A stretch of 64,000 nucleotides of DNA from Selaginella moellendorffii (lineage: Eukaryota; Streptophyta; Lycopodiopsida; Selaginellales; Selaginellaceae): contig NW_003314320.1 in assembly GCF_000143415.4 (NCBI RefSeq), forward strand, positions 129,220 to 193,219, in the 5' to 3' direction. Every line of letters begins with the position of its first letter. Position 1 is the first letter of the stretch. The notes beneath the pieces are model-generated. The model ran no database searches and had not been told where the DNA came from. It saw only the letters and a program-made list of their open reading frames with translations. Below are positions 33,154 to 45,022 of this stretch, piece by piece. The position numbers and the translations under genes were made by a program.

Positions 33154-34360
33154 TATATTTGGTTATACCCTGCTTCAATTATCACGATATTATGCTACCA
33201 ACGTTGTTTTCATCCAACGATATGGAATTTTTTTTGGACATTTTATATAAATGTCAATTGTGAACTGACCATATCAATCTCCATTGATCAATCCCAATTT
33301 CAAGCACAAAACATAATTCTTACTTACTAGATGTTTTGTATACTTTGACACTCCATCCAATATTTGAAATCCCGGTTTATCACATAAACAAATCTATATA
33401 TAGAATTTCATTATATAAAACTTGATGCTTCTTTATAATATGGTATAATGTTATAATCTATTTAAAAATATATTGAAATCTCAAAAAAAAAATTCTAAAT
33501 ATCTAAGTAAAAAATGCTGAAATAAGTTATTTTAAAAGTATTAATTATATATTATTGGTACATATAATACACTTCATTTCTCTCTTTTCAAGCTAAAAAG
33601 GTAATTTTTAATAAAAAAAAGGGATTTTCATGGCAAAAGGAAAAGGAAATATATTAAACTTCTCATAAACTAAATTTAATCTAATTTTTTATATAATTTA
33701 AATTAGAAAGGCTGGTAAATAATTTATTTCATAAATTTCTAAGGACCTGTTTTTAGAAATATTTTTAATATATTTGTAAAAATCAAAGTACATTAAATGA
33801 TTTTATTTTAATAATAATTTTTTTATTGATATGTTAAAAAAATATGAAAATGCATGTAGAGTTATGAAGGTAAAATACTTTTATTTATTTATTAATTTTA
33901 ATTCAGTTGAATTTTTCTACAAATATTAAAAATTCTTTTTAATTCATGAAACATCTGAATATCGAGATATGTTATTTTACTTTATAGTTTTGAACTCACA
34001 AAAAATATTACTATATAGAAAATTTCTTTATAAATGGTTGACTTTTTACTTTAATTCAAACATGGAAATCAATAATTACATTTAGAGATCTAGACAAAAC
34101 TTGACAATGTAATATGACAACATGGCATTAAAGTTCACATTTTTCATTTTAGAATTCAAATTAAAGTTTTTAATCTTAACTCATTTTCTTGGGCAAATTT
34201 TCTTATAAAAGTTTGCCCTGGCAGTCTCTTCGTCTCAAGTAGAAATTAGTTTGCTCTTTGTCTTCTCCCGGTAAAATTTGGTTCTTCCTAGAGGACAAGA
34301 TCTTCCATCACATTTCTTTCGTTTTGTTCTTCTTCTTTCTCTCCTTTCCAAATCTGGATC
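33154..34360. other. AT-rich intergenic stretch
   Basis: About 1.2 kb, mostly A/T runs, between the ankyrin gene and the calcium pump. No gene or recognisable repeat is visible. The last ~150 bp becomes pyrimidine-rich and is probably the ACA promoter and leader. Confidence 0.6.
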
Positions 34361-37300
34361 ATGAGCTTCGACGGATGCACTCCCAGATGCTCGCCTCTGT
34401 CATCGCCGTGGCGCCGGCTTGGGGAAGAAGAGGAAGGAACTTCTTATCTGGAGCGATGGAGGGTAAGCTCAATTCCTCCAGTTGGCAGGAGCTTTCTTCA
34501 CGTTTTTCTTTTCTTCTCGGGACAGCAAGCAACGCTGGTGATAAACGCCATCCAGCGCTTCAAATGCAATTCAGAGCAGTGTGTCCAGATGACCTCTCAA
34601 AGCTCGCCGAACTCTCCATCCAGAAAATTCAGGCTTGGAACGAATGCCATCAGAGTAAGCCTGTCATCATTTTGACCTTGGCAATGTGCTCTCGTCACAT
34701 GAACATGCTCAGGCTATATTTCGTTTTAAAGAAGCAGGCAAGTTAGCTGGAATCGACAGGAAAGAGTTAGTCACGCTTGTTGCTGATCACAACTTAGAGC
34801 TGCTAGAGCAGCTGGGAGGAGTAAGACAGATAGTCAACTCAGCTTGATTCTCATTTTACTCCCCAGGTTGATGGATTGGCGAAAGCTCTTTCGACCAGCA
34901 CAAAGAATGGGATCGAAGACGAGGTTCCAAAGATCGAAAGAAGGCGACTGTTGTATGGGAGCAACACTTATCCTCAGCAGTCGCCAAAAGGCTTCCTGGT
35001 ATTGCTTGTTGATCTTATCTGAATGCGCAGGAGATCAATGTTTTGTTTTGCAGGCTTTTCTATGGGAGGCATGCCAAGATTTGACACTCGTTATTCTAGG
35101 TGTTTGTGCAGTCGTCTCGCTGGCTCTTGCCTTGGCTACAAAGGTAAAGTTTGTTCAAAGTTTAGCAACTAGTTTCCATTCGCGGCTTTTGTTACGCTGT
35201 GTAGGCATCTTGGTACGATGGTGCAAGCATCGCTTTTACTGTGATTCTTGTCGTCTGCGTTACCGGTACAAGTGTTAAGTTGATACTATGTCGTCTTACA
35301 TTATGCTCCTACCAGCTTGCAGTGATTACAAGCAATCGTTACAGTTCCAGCGCTTAAATGCCGAAAAACGGAAAATACACGTCGAGGTGAGGTGATCCAA
35401 TTTGTTGTCTTACTTAGGGCTTTTACGCAGGTCTTGAGAGGAGGACGAAGGATTGGAGTCTCCATTTTTGAGCTTGTAGTGGGCGATGTTGTACCGCTCA
35501 AAACTGGTGATCAAATACCTGCTGACGGCGTTCTGGTTGATGGGTATTCGCTGGTGGTGGACGAGTCGAGCTTGACAGGCGAAAGCGACCCTGTAAGTGT
35601 CATTTGATTTGCTTTGAATCCAGTCAAAGCAATTTGCTACCTTTTGTAGATGCCCAAAGGACTTGATCATCCATTTTTTATGTCTGGATGTAAAGTTGTG
35701 GATGGATACGGCACTATACTGGTAAAGCATTCTTGATCAGCTCTCCTTATATATATATATTGCAATGTAGATCACTAGCGTTGGAATAAACACTGAATGG
35801 GGTCGAGCAATGGCAGCACTTACGGACGATATCAGTGACGAAGAAACGCCTTTACAAGTGAGTGATTTTCGACGTCAATAGGCACTTGTATTTGAAAAAC
35901 TCTCGTATAGATGAGGCTTGCTGGAGCAGCGACTGTTATTGGAGCGATTGGTTTGGCGGTAGCAATCATTTGTTTCTCCATGCTGTTCATAAGGTTCGCA
36001 ACTATTACTCAGTGTCATTCTTTCTGAACGTTTCAAGCAATGACAGGTACTTCGTTGAAGACTACAAGAAAGATAAGAAAGCTGTAGCGGTTTTCAAAAG
36101 AAATGTCAACATCCTCTCGGTTGCTGTAAGTGGTTGTTTACACACTCCTCGATTTCCATGACCACTTTCTTGCTGTTTTATCAATCGACACCTATCAACT
36201 TTGCATGGTTTTAATTGTTTTGGTTGTGATAGGTAACTATTCTAGTCGTTGCTGTTCCAGAAGGCCTTCCACTTGCCGTTACTCTGAGGTGAGTGCCTTT
36301 CATCGCTATCCTTGTTTTGATTTTCTATGTGGTGGATGTCTAGTCTTGCTTACTCTATGCGCAAGTTGATGACCCATAAATCGCTAGTACGCCATTTGGC
36401 TGCTTGCGAGACAATGGGATCCGCGACCACTATCTGTAGTGACAAGACAGGCACGCTTACGATGAACCAGGTATTTTTTATACCTGGTTTTTTCCACTAA
36501 GTCATATGATACCGATTCTAGATGACTGTAATCGAGTCCTGGGTTGCCGGGCAAACAAGAAGCTTCCACGAGATAAGAGGCCTTCCAGATGCAGTCACAA
36601 GCGTGATCTTTGACGGGGTTGCACACAATTCTGCTGGAAGTGTTTACTATACACTGGACGTAAGTTTTCCTGACATTTTTTTAGTCAACTGGAGTTGCTG
36701 ACATCGGGGACAGAGAAATGGAGTTCCTGAGGTTGCCGGAAGTCCCACAGAAAAAGCTCTTCTTTCTTGGGGATTACAGGTATAGACAATGAGTACAAAC
36801 GATTTATCTGATATGGTGATATGTGTGTTTGTGTTTTCTTAACAAAAGCTTGGCATGGACTATTCAACTGTTAGAGCTGCATCTTCTATAATAGCTGTTG
36901 AACCATTCAACTCAACGAAGAAAATGGCAGGAGTTGCAATTAAGGTATCAACAGTCATCTTGTTTATCTGATTCATAAGCCCATGCAGCGAAATAATGGA
37001 ACGCTGTGTGCCCTCTGGAAAGGAGCAGCTGAGATTATTTTGGATCTTTGTGAGAACTGGCTGGATGGAGAAGGAACAGAGAAGGTATTATCTAGCGAGA
37101 TGGTAAGCACATACGTAGATTGTGTACTCTCTAAAACCTTTTGCACAGGTAAGCTCAATCCACGGGACGTTAACTCATATGGCTGCTTCCAGCTTGCGCT
37201 GTCTCGCATTCGCAATTAAAACATATAACTCCATGGATGGGAGGCCAATTCCAACGGCTGGCCTCACGTTTGTCGCCTTAGTCGGCATTAAGGTGACTCA

Positions 37301-39229
37301 TATTCTTTCATTCATATACTAATATTTACAGCATAAGACCAATGTACTAACGAAGTGGATTCTATGCATCACCTTTTTGTAGGATCCTTGCCGGCCTGGT
37401 GTGCGAGAAGCTGTTCGAAAATGTCAAGACGCAGGAGTGAAAGTATATTAATCTATCCTTTTACCAACTTTCATTTTGGTTCTGATGTTGTCTTCAAGGT
37501 TCGAATGGTTACTGGTGACAATGTTTTGACGGCCAGGGCCATCGCGAGCGAGTGTGGCATCCTCATGCCTGGTGGATTAGTCTGCGAGGGGAGTTTTTTC
37601 AGAAACCTTACCGACAATGAAAGATTTCAAATTGTCCCAAAGATAGATGTAAGATCTGATGCTTACTTCCAATTGTGTTCACTGTGCCGGACGTCCTACG
37701 CAGGTTCTTGCGAGATCAACTCCATCCGATAAGCTTCTCCTGGTCAAAACCTTAAAGTCTCTCAATGAAATCGTTGCTGTCACGGGCGATGGCACAAACG
37801 ATGCTCCTGCATTGCGCGAGGTTTGAGAAATATGATACTTCCTTTCATGCTCGTGTTGCTGATTTGTTTGTTCTAGGCACATATTGGGCTATCCATGGGA
37901 ATTGTAGGCACTGAAGTCGCAAAGGAAAGCTCAGACATTATTATTCTGGATGATAACTTTGCATCAGTTGTCAAAGTAAGCTCTTTGTGTTTTTTTTTAT
38001 ATCTTACAAGTTACACATTTTATAAATGTGTAGGTGGTGCACTGGGGTCGTAGTGTTTACGAGAATATCCAAAAGTTTATACAGTTTCAACTCACAGTTA
38101 ACCTTGCTGCCCTTTCGACTAATTTGGTAGCTGCTGGGAGATCTGAAAATGTACCACTTAACACTGTACAGGTTTGAAAATTTACTCAATTTTTTTCTTA
38201 CAACCTTTTGACACTGTTTATTAATCAGTTGCTATGGGTGAACCTGATAATGGACACGCTTGGGGCTTTAGCACTAGCAACAGAGCCTCCAACAGAAGAA
38301 ATGATGGAAAGAGCTCCTATCGGATTAAGGTACAAAGCAAGCTTTGGAAGTCCGCACGTTTTGCTCAATTCTTGATGTTTTCAAGCGAGCCGTTGGTCAC
38401 AAATGTCATGTGGAGAAACATCTTTGGCCAGGTTGCATTCTCGAACTCAAGTAGCTTCTTTTCGGTTAAATCCTTACACTATTTTCGGCAGGCTGCATAT
38501 CAGGTTGCCGTGCTGCTGGTGCTGTATTTCAGAGGCGATCAGATCTTACATTTGAAGGGAAGCCCGGCTCAAAAGAACGTACTACGAAACACGATCATTT
38601 TCAACTCTTTTGTGTTATGCCAGGTAGTTTAAAAATCCTCTATTCAGAGATGTTGATTTTGTGGATGCCAGGTTTTTAACGAGATCAACGCAAGGAAGCT
38701 CCAGAAACTCAATGTGCTCAAGGGAGTCTTTCAGAGTTATCTGTTTTGCACCGTCATAGGCGTTACTTCTGTGATCCAGGTTTTTTGTTGTGAAGCGTTT
38801 GCTATTGACTCAAAGGAGCAATGTTGATTGTAGATTGTGATCATCGAGTTCCTCGGCAAGTACTTCAAGACAACCCGACTTGCTACTCAGTACTGGCTCC
38901 TGTGTGTTGGTATTGGCTTTCTAAGGTTCGTCATCGCGAAATATTACGAAGTTCCCAATTTTTTGTTGTGCTTTTCCTTTGTTGTCTCAGCATCCCTCTC
39001 GCTTGCCTCATGAAGCTTGTGCATGTCCCGAAGAAACCGATTTTCAATGCGAACTGGTCACGGCGACGTCGCAGACCACAACATCCAGGTAAAAAAACTC
39101 TCCCGTGGAATGGATCTTATAAGCTCGTTTGAATCAGGGTCCGATACCAATGGAACTTGCTGGGAGTGGAAGAAATGGAATAAGAATCAAAGCAGCGGAT
39201 TTGAGCATGTTGTACAAGTAGAGCAGTAG
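34361..39229 (+). CDS. ACA: Autoinhibited Ca2+-ATPase (ACA, P2B type), with an apparent N-terminal frameshift
   Basis: A many-exon gene for a calmodulin-regulated Ca2+ pump of plasma or endomembranes. The N terminus has the calmodulin-binding/autoinhibitory signature (LERWR splice [13 protein letters not shown]). Next come [13 protein letters not shown], transmembrane helices 1-2, the actuator motif [11 protein letters not shown] (~35,570), helix 4 with [11 protein letters not shown] (~36,253), phosphorylation site [11 protein letters not shown] (~36,435), nucleotide-binding [12 protein letters not shown] (~37,780) and helices 5-10 ([20 protein letters not shown]). The tail after helix 10 is basic. 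Conserved ACA sequence switches frame near 34,580: RFKCNSEQC is followed in the +2 frame by [10 protein letters not shown], as if TGTG had gained a GT. Unless this is a sequence error, the normal start cannot give a full pump. The last exon end is tentative. Confidence 0.92.
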
Positions 39230-39298
39230 TAAGGTAAAGCTGGCTTCCAAGGGAAAGCTGTTCTTCTCATTCAGGAAAGATGGCGAAGTCATAGATCT

Positions 39299-42121
39299 AT
39301 GGTTCCAGTTAAGTCGGGAAAGAACTCACAGGCAAAGAACGATGAGCAGTTCAAGAGATACCTCGAGCTCATCGAGTCGTCCAAGAGCTTGTCAAAGGCT
39401 TTGGCTGCGCACGCTCACATCGGCGCGACCAAGGATACATTCCTCTCAAACAAGCTCATCCAAATGTATGGAAGGTGCGGTGGCCCAGACCAGGCTCGCA
39501 AGATCTTCGACACTTTGGGACTTCGGAGAAACACCTTTTCTTGGGAACTTATGTTCGCTGCTTATACCAAGAACAGGCGCCTGGGAGAAGCCAGAGAGCT
39601 CTTCGATCGAATGGAGAGACGGGACATAGTTTCGTGGACGACGCTCGTCACAGCTTATGCCCAGAACGGGCACGTCGATGATGCAAAGTTGGTGCTGGAA
39701 GCGATGCCTCGCCATGACACCGTTGTCTGGAACGTAGTTCTCGGCAGCTACGTCCAGAGCGATCGCATGGACGAGGCACTAGAAATCTTTGACAGGATGG
39801 GCGATGACCGAGACATTCTCTCCTGGAACGCGATGCTCGCGGGGTATTCGCGGAATGGAGAGGTGGAGATGGCCGAAGAGATCTTCGCCCGGATGCCACT
39901 GCGGAATAACAGGTCCTGGAACACGATGCTGGCTCTCTATTCCCAGGCCGGGTTTATAGAAGAACTTGAACTCCTTTTCTCGATCATGCCGGACAGTGAC
40001 ATGGTTTCTTACTCCACTGCAGTAGCAGCGTATTCACAGATGAGACTCGTGAAAGAAGCTAGCGCTCTCTTCCGGAAAATGCCAGTGTGGGATCTTGTCT
40101 CGTGGAACTCGGTGCTGTCGGCCTATGCTCAGAACGATCATATGGAAGAAGCCAGGGAGTTCTTCCGGTTGGAGCTCCCGGAATGGGATTTGATCTCGTG
40201 GAACACGCTGCTCTGCGGGGCTTCTCGATCCGGACGCTCCGAGCTCGCTGTTGCGATCTTCCGCGAGATGCCGAGCCACAGTGTCGTCAGCTGGAACGCT
40301 CTCCTCGGCTGCTGCGAAGAACTGGAAGCCGCGAGGAAGATTTTCGAGACAATGATGCCGCAGTGGAGTGGGACCTCGGTGACGAGCATGGTGGCTGTTC
40401 TTATCCGGAGTGGCTGCTTCGAACAGGTACTGGAGCTCCTCGAGAAGATCCCGGAGAAGAGCTTAGTGGTGTGGAACTCGGTGCTAGCAATGCTCCGGGA
40501 AGATGGAAAGCTGAGAGAAGCCGAGATGGTGTTTGAGGAGATGGCGTGTGGGAACGTTTTCTCCTTCACGGCAATGGTGGCGGCCTATGCCGAGTCGGGG
40601 CATATCACTCAAGCGCAGCGGCTTTTCGAGGATCATATGCTCGAGCACGACTTCGTCTCGAGCTCCCTGATGATCGGTTCTCTCTCGCAAGCCGGGGACT
40701 TGGGCGCTGCCGAGAAGATCTTCGCGGGGATGCCGCTGCTCGACTCGGTAACTTGGAATGAGATGCTGGCCGCGTATGTTCATCATGGGCATGTCGAGAA
40801 GTCACGAGAGATCTTCAGCCAAGTGCCGCGAAAGGATCTTTGTTGCTGGAACTCGATGCTATCTATCCTCCACAACTGCGACGAGGCCATGGATTTCTTC
40901 GAGAACTCAATGCCGGCGAGGGATATGGTCTCTTGGAACACGCTTCTGGCGGCCTATGCCCGCGCTGGGAATACCAAAGAGGCAATACGAGTCTTCGAAG
41001 ACATTCCGGAATGGAATCTCGTGTCCTGGAACTCGATCCTGGCCGTCCATCCCGATGCCCACAGGCTGTTTGTGCGGGAGGTTCCAGAGTATAATCTCGC
41101 CACCTTTAGCACCATGCTGACGTGGTATGCCCGGTCCGGGCATGTTGTCTCTGCGGTTGATCTCTTCCAGAAAATGCCCGAGAGAGATTTAACGGCGTGT
41201 AACAACATGGTGGCTGTGTACTCACAAGAAGGCCATGCGGAGGAGGCCCAGGAAATCTTTGATTCCATGCCATGTCACAGCTTAGCATCTTGGGCCGGCA
41301 TTGGGAATATTTACGATTTCAGGAGAGCCAAGAAACTATACGAGAATATCCCAGAGCTAGATGTGTGCTTGTCCACAAGACTCTTTTCTTTATATGCTCT
41401 ATGCAATGAGTTTGGTGAGCTTGAGATGCTCTTTGAGAGGTTCTTACAAAAGAGTTTGGCTCTCTGGACTTCATTGTTAGTGGCAGTTTCTCAAGTTGGT
41501 GATTTGGATAGATGCGTGGGAATCTTTGCCAGAATGCCCGAGTGGGACTTGGTATCATCAACAGTCATGCTTGTGCTTTATGCCCAGAAAGGTTATCTTG
41601 AGGACGCTCTGGGTTTGTTTGCTTCTATGCCTGAGAAAGATACTGTGTGCCACACTGCAATGCTCTCCGCATATGCCCAACAAGATTGCATTGCGGAGGC
41701 CTGGCAAATCTTCTGGGATATTCCCCAGAGGAACTTAGTATCTTGGTGTGCGATGCTAGCAGTTTATTCTCAGAATGGGAATCTTGAACAAGCGTTCCAT
41801 CTGTTTCAAATGATGCCAGAGCAAAACACTGTTTCTTGGAGTGCAATGTTGGGTGCACATGCCCAGGGTGGCCATTCATCTCAAGCTTTTCAGTTGTTTT
41901 ATGAGATGAATTTGAGTGAAATGCCATCAGAGTCATGCTTTGTGTCTCTTCTTCTAGCATGTAGCCATACAGGCAAACAAAGCTTTGCCAAGCATTATAT
42001 TGTATCCATGGCTGATGATTTTGGAATACAAGTTGGAGATAATGCTAAATGTTGCTTGATGGATCTCTTAGCTAGAAGTGGGAATTCAATGAGTACAAGC
42101 ATTTGGTCTTTGCAGCAATGA
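39299..42121 (+). CDS. Pentatricopeptide repeat protein, intronless, almost pure S-type repeats
   Basis: A single open frame of 940 aa. From residue ~45 it consists of about 28 repeats, nearly all close to 31 residues in the S-type pattern (RDIVSWTTLVTAYAQNGHVD, then DAKLVLEAMP), without the longer P and L units of classical PLS proteins. Many units end in 'MP.(R/W)(D/N)(L/I)VSWN', the usual S motif. Near the C terminus one longer unit resembles the last P/L unit before an E domain (CFVSLLLACSHTGKQSFAKH, then CCLMDLLARSG), but the protein stops 12 residues later with no E or DYW domain. The N terminus is not an obvious targeting peptide (MVPVKSGKNSQ). It should bind single-stranded RNA, probably in an organelle; the target is unknown. 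Confidence 0.94.
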   Translation: MVPVKSGKNSQAKNDEQFKRYLELIESSKSLSKALAAHAHIGATKDTFLSNKLIQMYGRCGGPDQARKIFDTLGLRRNTFSWELMFAAYTKNRRLGEARELFDRMERRDIVSWTTLVTAYAQNGHVDDAKLVLEAMPRHDTVVWNVVLGSYVQSDRMDEALEIFDRMGDDRDILSWNAMLAGYSRNGEVEMAEEIFARMPLRNNRSWNTMLALYSQAGFIEELELLFSIMPDSDMVSYSTAVAAYSQMRLVKEASALFRKMPVWDLVSWNSVLSAYAQNDHMEEAREFFRLELPEWDLISWNTLLCGASRSGRSELAVAIFREMPSHSVVSWNALLGCCEELEAARKIFETMMPQWSGTSVTSMVAVLIRSGCFEQVLELLEKIPEKSLVVWNSVLAMLREDGKLREAEMVFEEMACGNVFSFTAMVAAYAESGHITQAQRLFEDHMLEHDFVSSSLMIGSLSQAGDLGAAEKIFAGMPLLDSVTWNEMLAAYVHHGHVEKSREIFSQVPRKDLCCWNSMLSILHNCDEAMDFFENSMPARDMVSWNTLLAAYARAGNTKEAIRVFEDIPEWNLVSWNSILAVHPDAHRLFVREVPEYNLATFSTMLTWYARSGHVVSAVDLFQKMPERDLTACNNMVAVYSQEGHAEEAQEIFDSMPCHSLASWAGIGNIYDFRRAKKLYENIPELDVCLSTRLFSLYALCNEFGELEMLFERFLQKSLALWTSLLVAVSQVGDLDRCVGIFARMPEWDLVSSTVMLVLYAQKGYLEDALGLFASMPEKDTVCHTAMLSAYAQQDCIAEAWQIFWDIPQRNLVSWCAMLAVYSQNGNLEQAFHLFQMMPEQNTVSWSAMLGAHAQGGHSSQAFQLFYEMNLSEMPSESCFVSLLLACSHTGKQSFAKHYIVSMADDFGIQVGDNAKCCLMDLLARSGNSMSTSIWSLQQ

Positions 42122-43059
42122 AGTGTTGTCTATTGAGTGACTAAAAGATGATGATACAATCTACAGAAATTATGTTTGTCCCAATCACAAGAATGAGATT
42201 GCATAATATTGATAAGAGGTATAAATTTCAATAGTTTATATACAGAAATTTATCAAACTAGCTTTTACAACGTTTTTTAATTAATGTTATTTTAAAAGTA
42301 TAACATGAACAAAGTCTTGTTACTCAATATTGTAATCTATAGTAATATGAATAAAATGTTGTTGCTAAAGATAGTAAGTAAACAAAAATATAGAAAGAAT
42401 TAGTATATAAATTATGGTGAATAGAATGGATAATTCATTAAAATAGTGCAATAATTCCTTTCTAGTTCTATTCTTTGGGACTATCTCATAATAGCTTTAC
42501 CATTCATAACATATTATTTTTATTTATCATTTAAAAAACTTGAGCTAAAAATACACTCTCCAAAACTAAATCAAAGTAAATTTTAAACATGACAGATTTC
42601 TATAATCCATTAACTTGGGTTGAGTTTGTAGTAACAATTATCAATCTCCCCCCTGCCCTCCCCCCCAGACACAAAAAAAAATAAAAAATAAAAAAATGTA
42701 GTATTTATGTATATATATTATCATCTATATAAGAATAAAATATTCATATGTAACAAAACATAAATTTATAATGGTCCCTTATCTAAAAATATTTGATTAA
42801 TTTACTTATTTTATAAACAAATATTTAAATTTTCATTAAGCATACATTTAGGACATAAAAGACATTAAAAAAATGAATTTTTTATCATCTTTGCCTTTAA
42901 AAGAATTTATAGTTAATTTCTAAAGTTTTGAATAAAAAATTAATAGAAGAATAGATAGAGTAGATTTATTTAATTATTTCATAAAACAATATTCAAAAAT
43001 TATAGTGGTTTATTTTTATTATGATATGAAAATCATATACAAAATTGCTTTGATATTAA

Positions 43060-43061
<2 letters not shown>
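42122..43061. other. AT-rich intergenic stretch
   Basis: About 940 bp downstream of the PPR gene. It contains a C-run and an A-run near 42,650-42,700. No gene, RNA or known repeat is visible. Confidence 0.6.
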
Positions 43062-43121
<60 letters not shown>

Positions 43122-43136
43122 ATATATATATGTATG

Positions 43137-43170
<34 letters not shown>

Positions 43171-43204
43171 TGTATGTATGTATGTATGTATGTATATATG
43201 TATG

Positions 43205-43237
<33 letters not shown>

Positions 43238-43240
43238 GTG

Positions 43241-43295
<55 letters not shown>

Positions 43296-43298
43296 GTG

Positions 43299-43352
<54 letters not shown>

Positions 43353-43358
43353 TATATC
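43062..43358. repeat. TA / TATG compound microsatellite (~300 bp)
   Basis: A long TA run, then about a dozen TATG (GTAT) units near 43,130-43,200, then alternating TA runs interrupted by TGTA. Open frames across it on both strands (Met-Tyr-Val-Cys or Ile-Tyr repeats) are artefacts of the simple sequence. Confidence 0.95.
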
Positions 43359-43445
43359 ATATAGTGTTGATGAGGAAATATAAATAATTTGATATGTTAC
43401 CCTAAATTATTAGAATTTCAGTAAAATTAATATTTAAATTTCCAG

Positions 43446-43785
43446 ATCTTCATTCATCCTGATCATTGAGATCTTATGGCCTTCTGGACACCTTGGGGCC
43501 TCTTCGCTTTCAACGTCCTCCCGTTTGGCTTGTGTAATGCCGGAGCTACCTTTTAGTGCTTTATGACCCATGCCTTTCATGACTTGATTGGAGGCACCTT
43601 GAGGGTGTATATGAATGATTTGTGCATGACCTCTGACTCCTTTGAGGACCACTTTGTGCACTTGGAGCAGATCTTCACTCGTTGCCAACAACACAAGTTT
43701 TCATTGAACCCGAGAAAGTGAAAATTCGGGGTGATTGAAGGCCGGTTGCTAGGCTTTGATGTTTCACAGGACGGGATTAGTCATT
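43446..43785 (+). pseudogene. Ty3/gypsy reverse transcriptase fragment, decayed
   Basis: Reading plus, the frame gives FWTPWGLFAFNVLPFGLCNA followed by GATF, which is the gypsy RT palm (family: F..MPFGL.NAP.TF). Then come FMTHAFHDLIGGTLRVYMND, where YMND occupies the position of the catalytic YxDD box, and LEQIFTRCQQHKFSLNP with LLGFDVSQDGI. At least three in-frame stops interrupt it and one catalytic Asp is Asn. Both ends stop abruptly. It is in the opposite orientation to the retroelement remnants at 44-51 kb, so it is probably a separate insertion. Confidence 0.88.
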
Positions 43786-43876
43786 CTTTTTGGTTGTTTA
43801 CACAATACTCAGCTATAAATAGCACATCATCAAGAAGTGAATTATCATATTTTAAACTCAAAACACTATAGACTGA

Positions 43877-44110
43877 ATATAGGGTTTTATTTCTATCATG
43901 ATTGTTAGCAACTATGCTATTAATTCTATAGGAACTTCAATTTTTTAGAGCAGTTTATAGTCACTCAATAAAAGAGCTCTATCACATACAGAAATAACCC
44001 TAAAAACCCTAGCTTATATATAGTAACAAGTGGTCCAAATCAAAACCAATCTAATTGCTATTAAAAATTCATGATGCTAATATTAATATATGATATTATA
44101 GCCATACAAT
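43877..44110 (-). repeat. LTR-like repeat, left copy
   Basis: Two repeat relationships meet here. The part at 43,990-44,110 recurs in direct orientation at about 50,900-51,020 (shared 'aagtggtccaaatcaaaacc', then 'gctaatattaatatatg'). The part at 43,877-43,990 recurs almost identically but inverted at 58,031-58,145. Read on minus it runs TGTATGGC... to ...GTTGCTAACA, so it may be an LTR whose other copies have been cut by later insertions. Confidence 0.6.
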
Positions 44111-44890
44111 TGGACATCATATCATCCTCTCTTCTTAAAAGGGTGGAATGTAGTCAGGTTCTCTGGTTGATGGGCTAGGATTTAGAAGAATATCAGGAAG
44201 AGGTATCAATTGATTTATAAGCGGTGTTAGTTGTTCATGATCCCTTTATACGAAGCATTTTAGTTGTTGCATATTCATAATTTATGGGGGATTGGCTTAT
44301 TGAATGTTATATTAAACTTCATAAACTTATAGTCTAACTTGCCGTAACACTTAATATAGTTCCTTCCACTGAGCAAGGAGCCCTTTAGACAAACCACATA
44401 CCATAAGATTCACAAAATACCAAGTCATTCACTTTGTACTCCGCAAGTGGATAATAATGGAAATTTTCCATCTTTGTCTCATTTATATGTGGCCCAAGTG
44501 TTTAGCAAAAGTTTACTTGAACTAGTGAAAGGATACTTATCAAATATTGATCCCAAGGCCTAGTATCAGTAGCTCATGGGAAACATAAAGGTAAATTTAA
44601 CTCCAATAGCAATATCTAATCATGACTATATAAGAGTTTTTATAGTGAAGTATCAATAAAACTCTATACTGTTTTTATATATGTATACAGAAGAGACAAC
44701 AAATAACCATTGTAATCTGAATGCTAAAATTTCACATACTTCACGATCATACTTTTGAAGGTCTAAATGAGTTGTTCCATAAAACTATCTATTTATGGAT
44801 GATAAGCACTTGTGAAAGTGTGGCATATCCTCAGCTGAGATATTAAAATATGAAATGTCTCATCCATAAATGCGGGAGCACTATCTGAGA

Positions 44891-45020
44891 GAATTCACTC
44901 CAGACAAAAATGTTGGAACACCATTCAATTAAAGAGGAAGTTGTAAGCTCTTGAGAGAAATTGTTCTGGACAAAACTATTGGAACACTATTCAATTGAAG
45001 AGGAAGTTATAAGTTTTTGA
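44891..45020. repeat. Tandem duplication, two ~65-bp units
   Basis: 'actccagacaaaaatgttgg' with 'aacaccattcaatta.agaggaagtt' is followed directly by a second version, 'ttctggacaaaactattgga' with 'acactattcaattgaagaggaagtt'. The units differ at several positions. Confidence 0.7.
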
Positions 45021-45022
45021 AT

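Noticed and set aside
43062-43358. Tandem repeats as a possible CRISPR or satellite array
   Set aside because: Units of 2-4 bp with no spacers; a plain microsatellite in a plant genome.
43005-43387. Open frames of 77-119 codons on both strands
   Set aside because: They are translations of TA/TATG simple repeats (Ile-Tyr, Met-Tyr-Val-Cys) and have no protein character.
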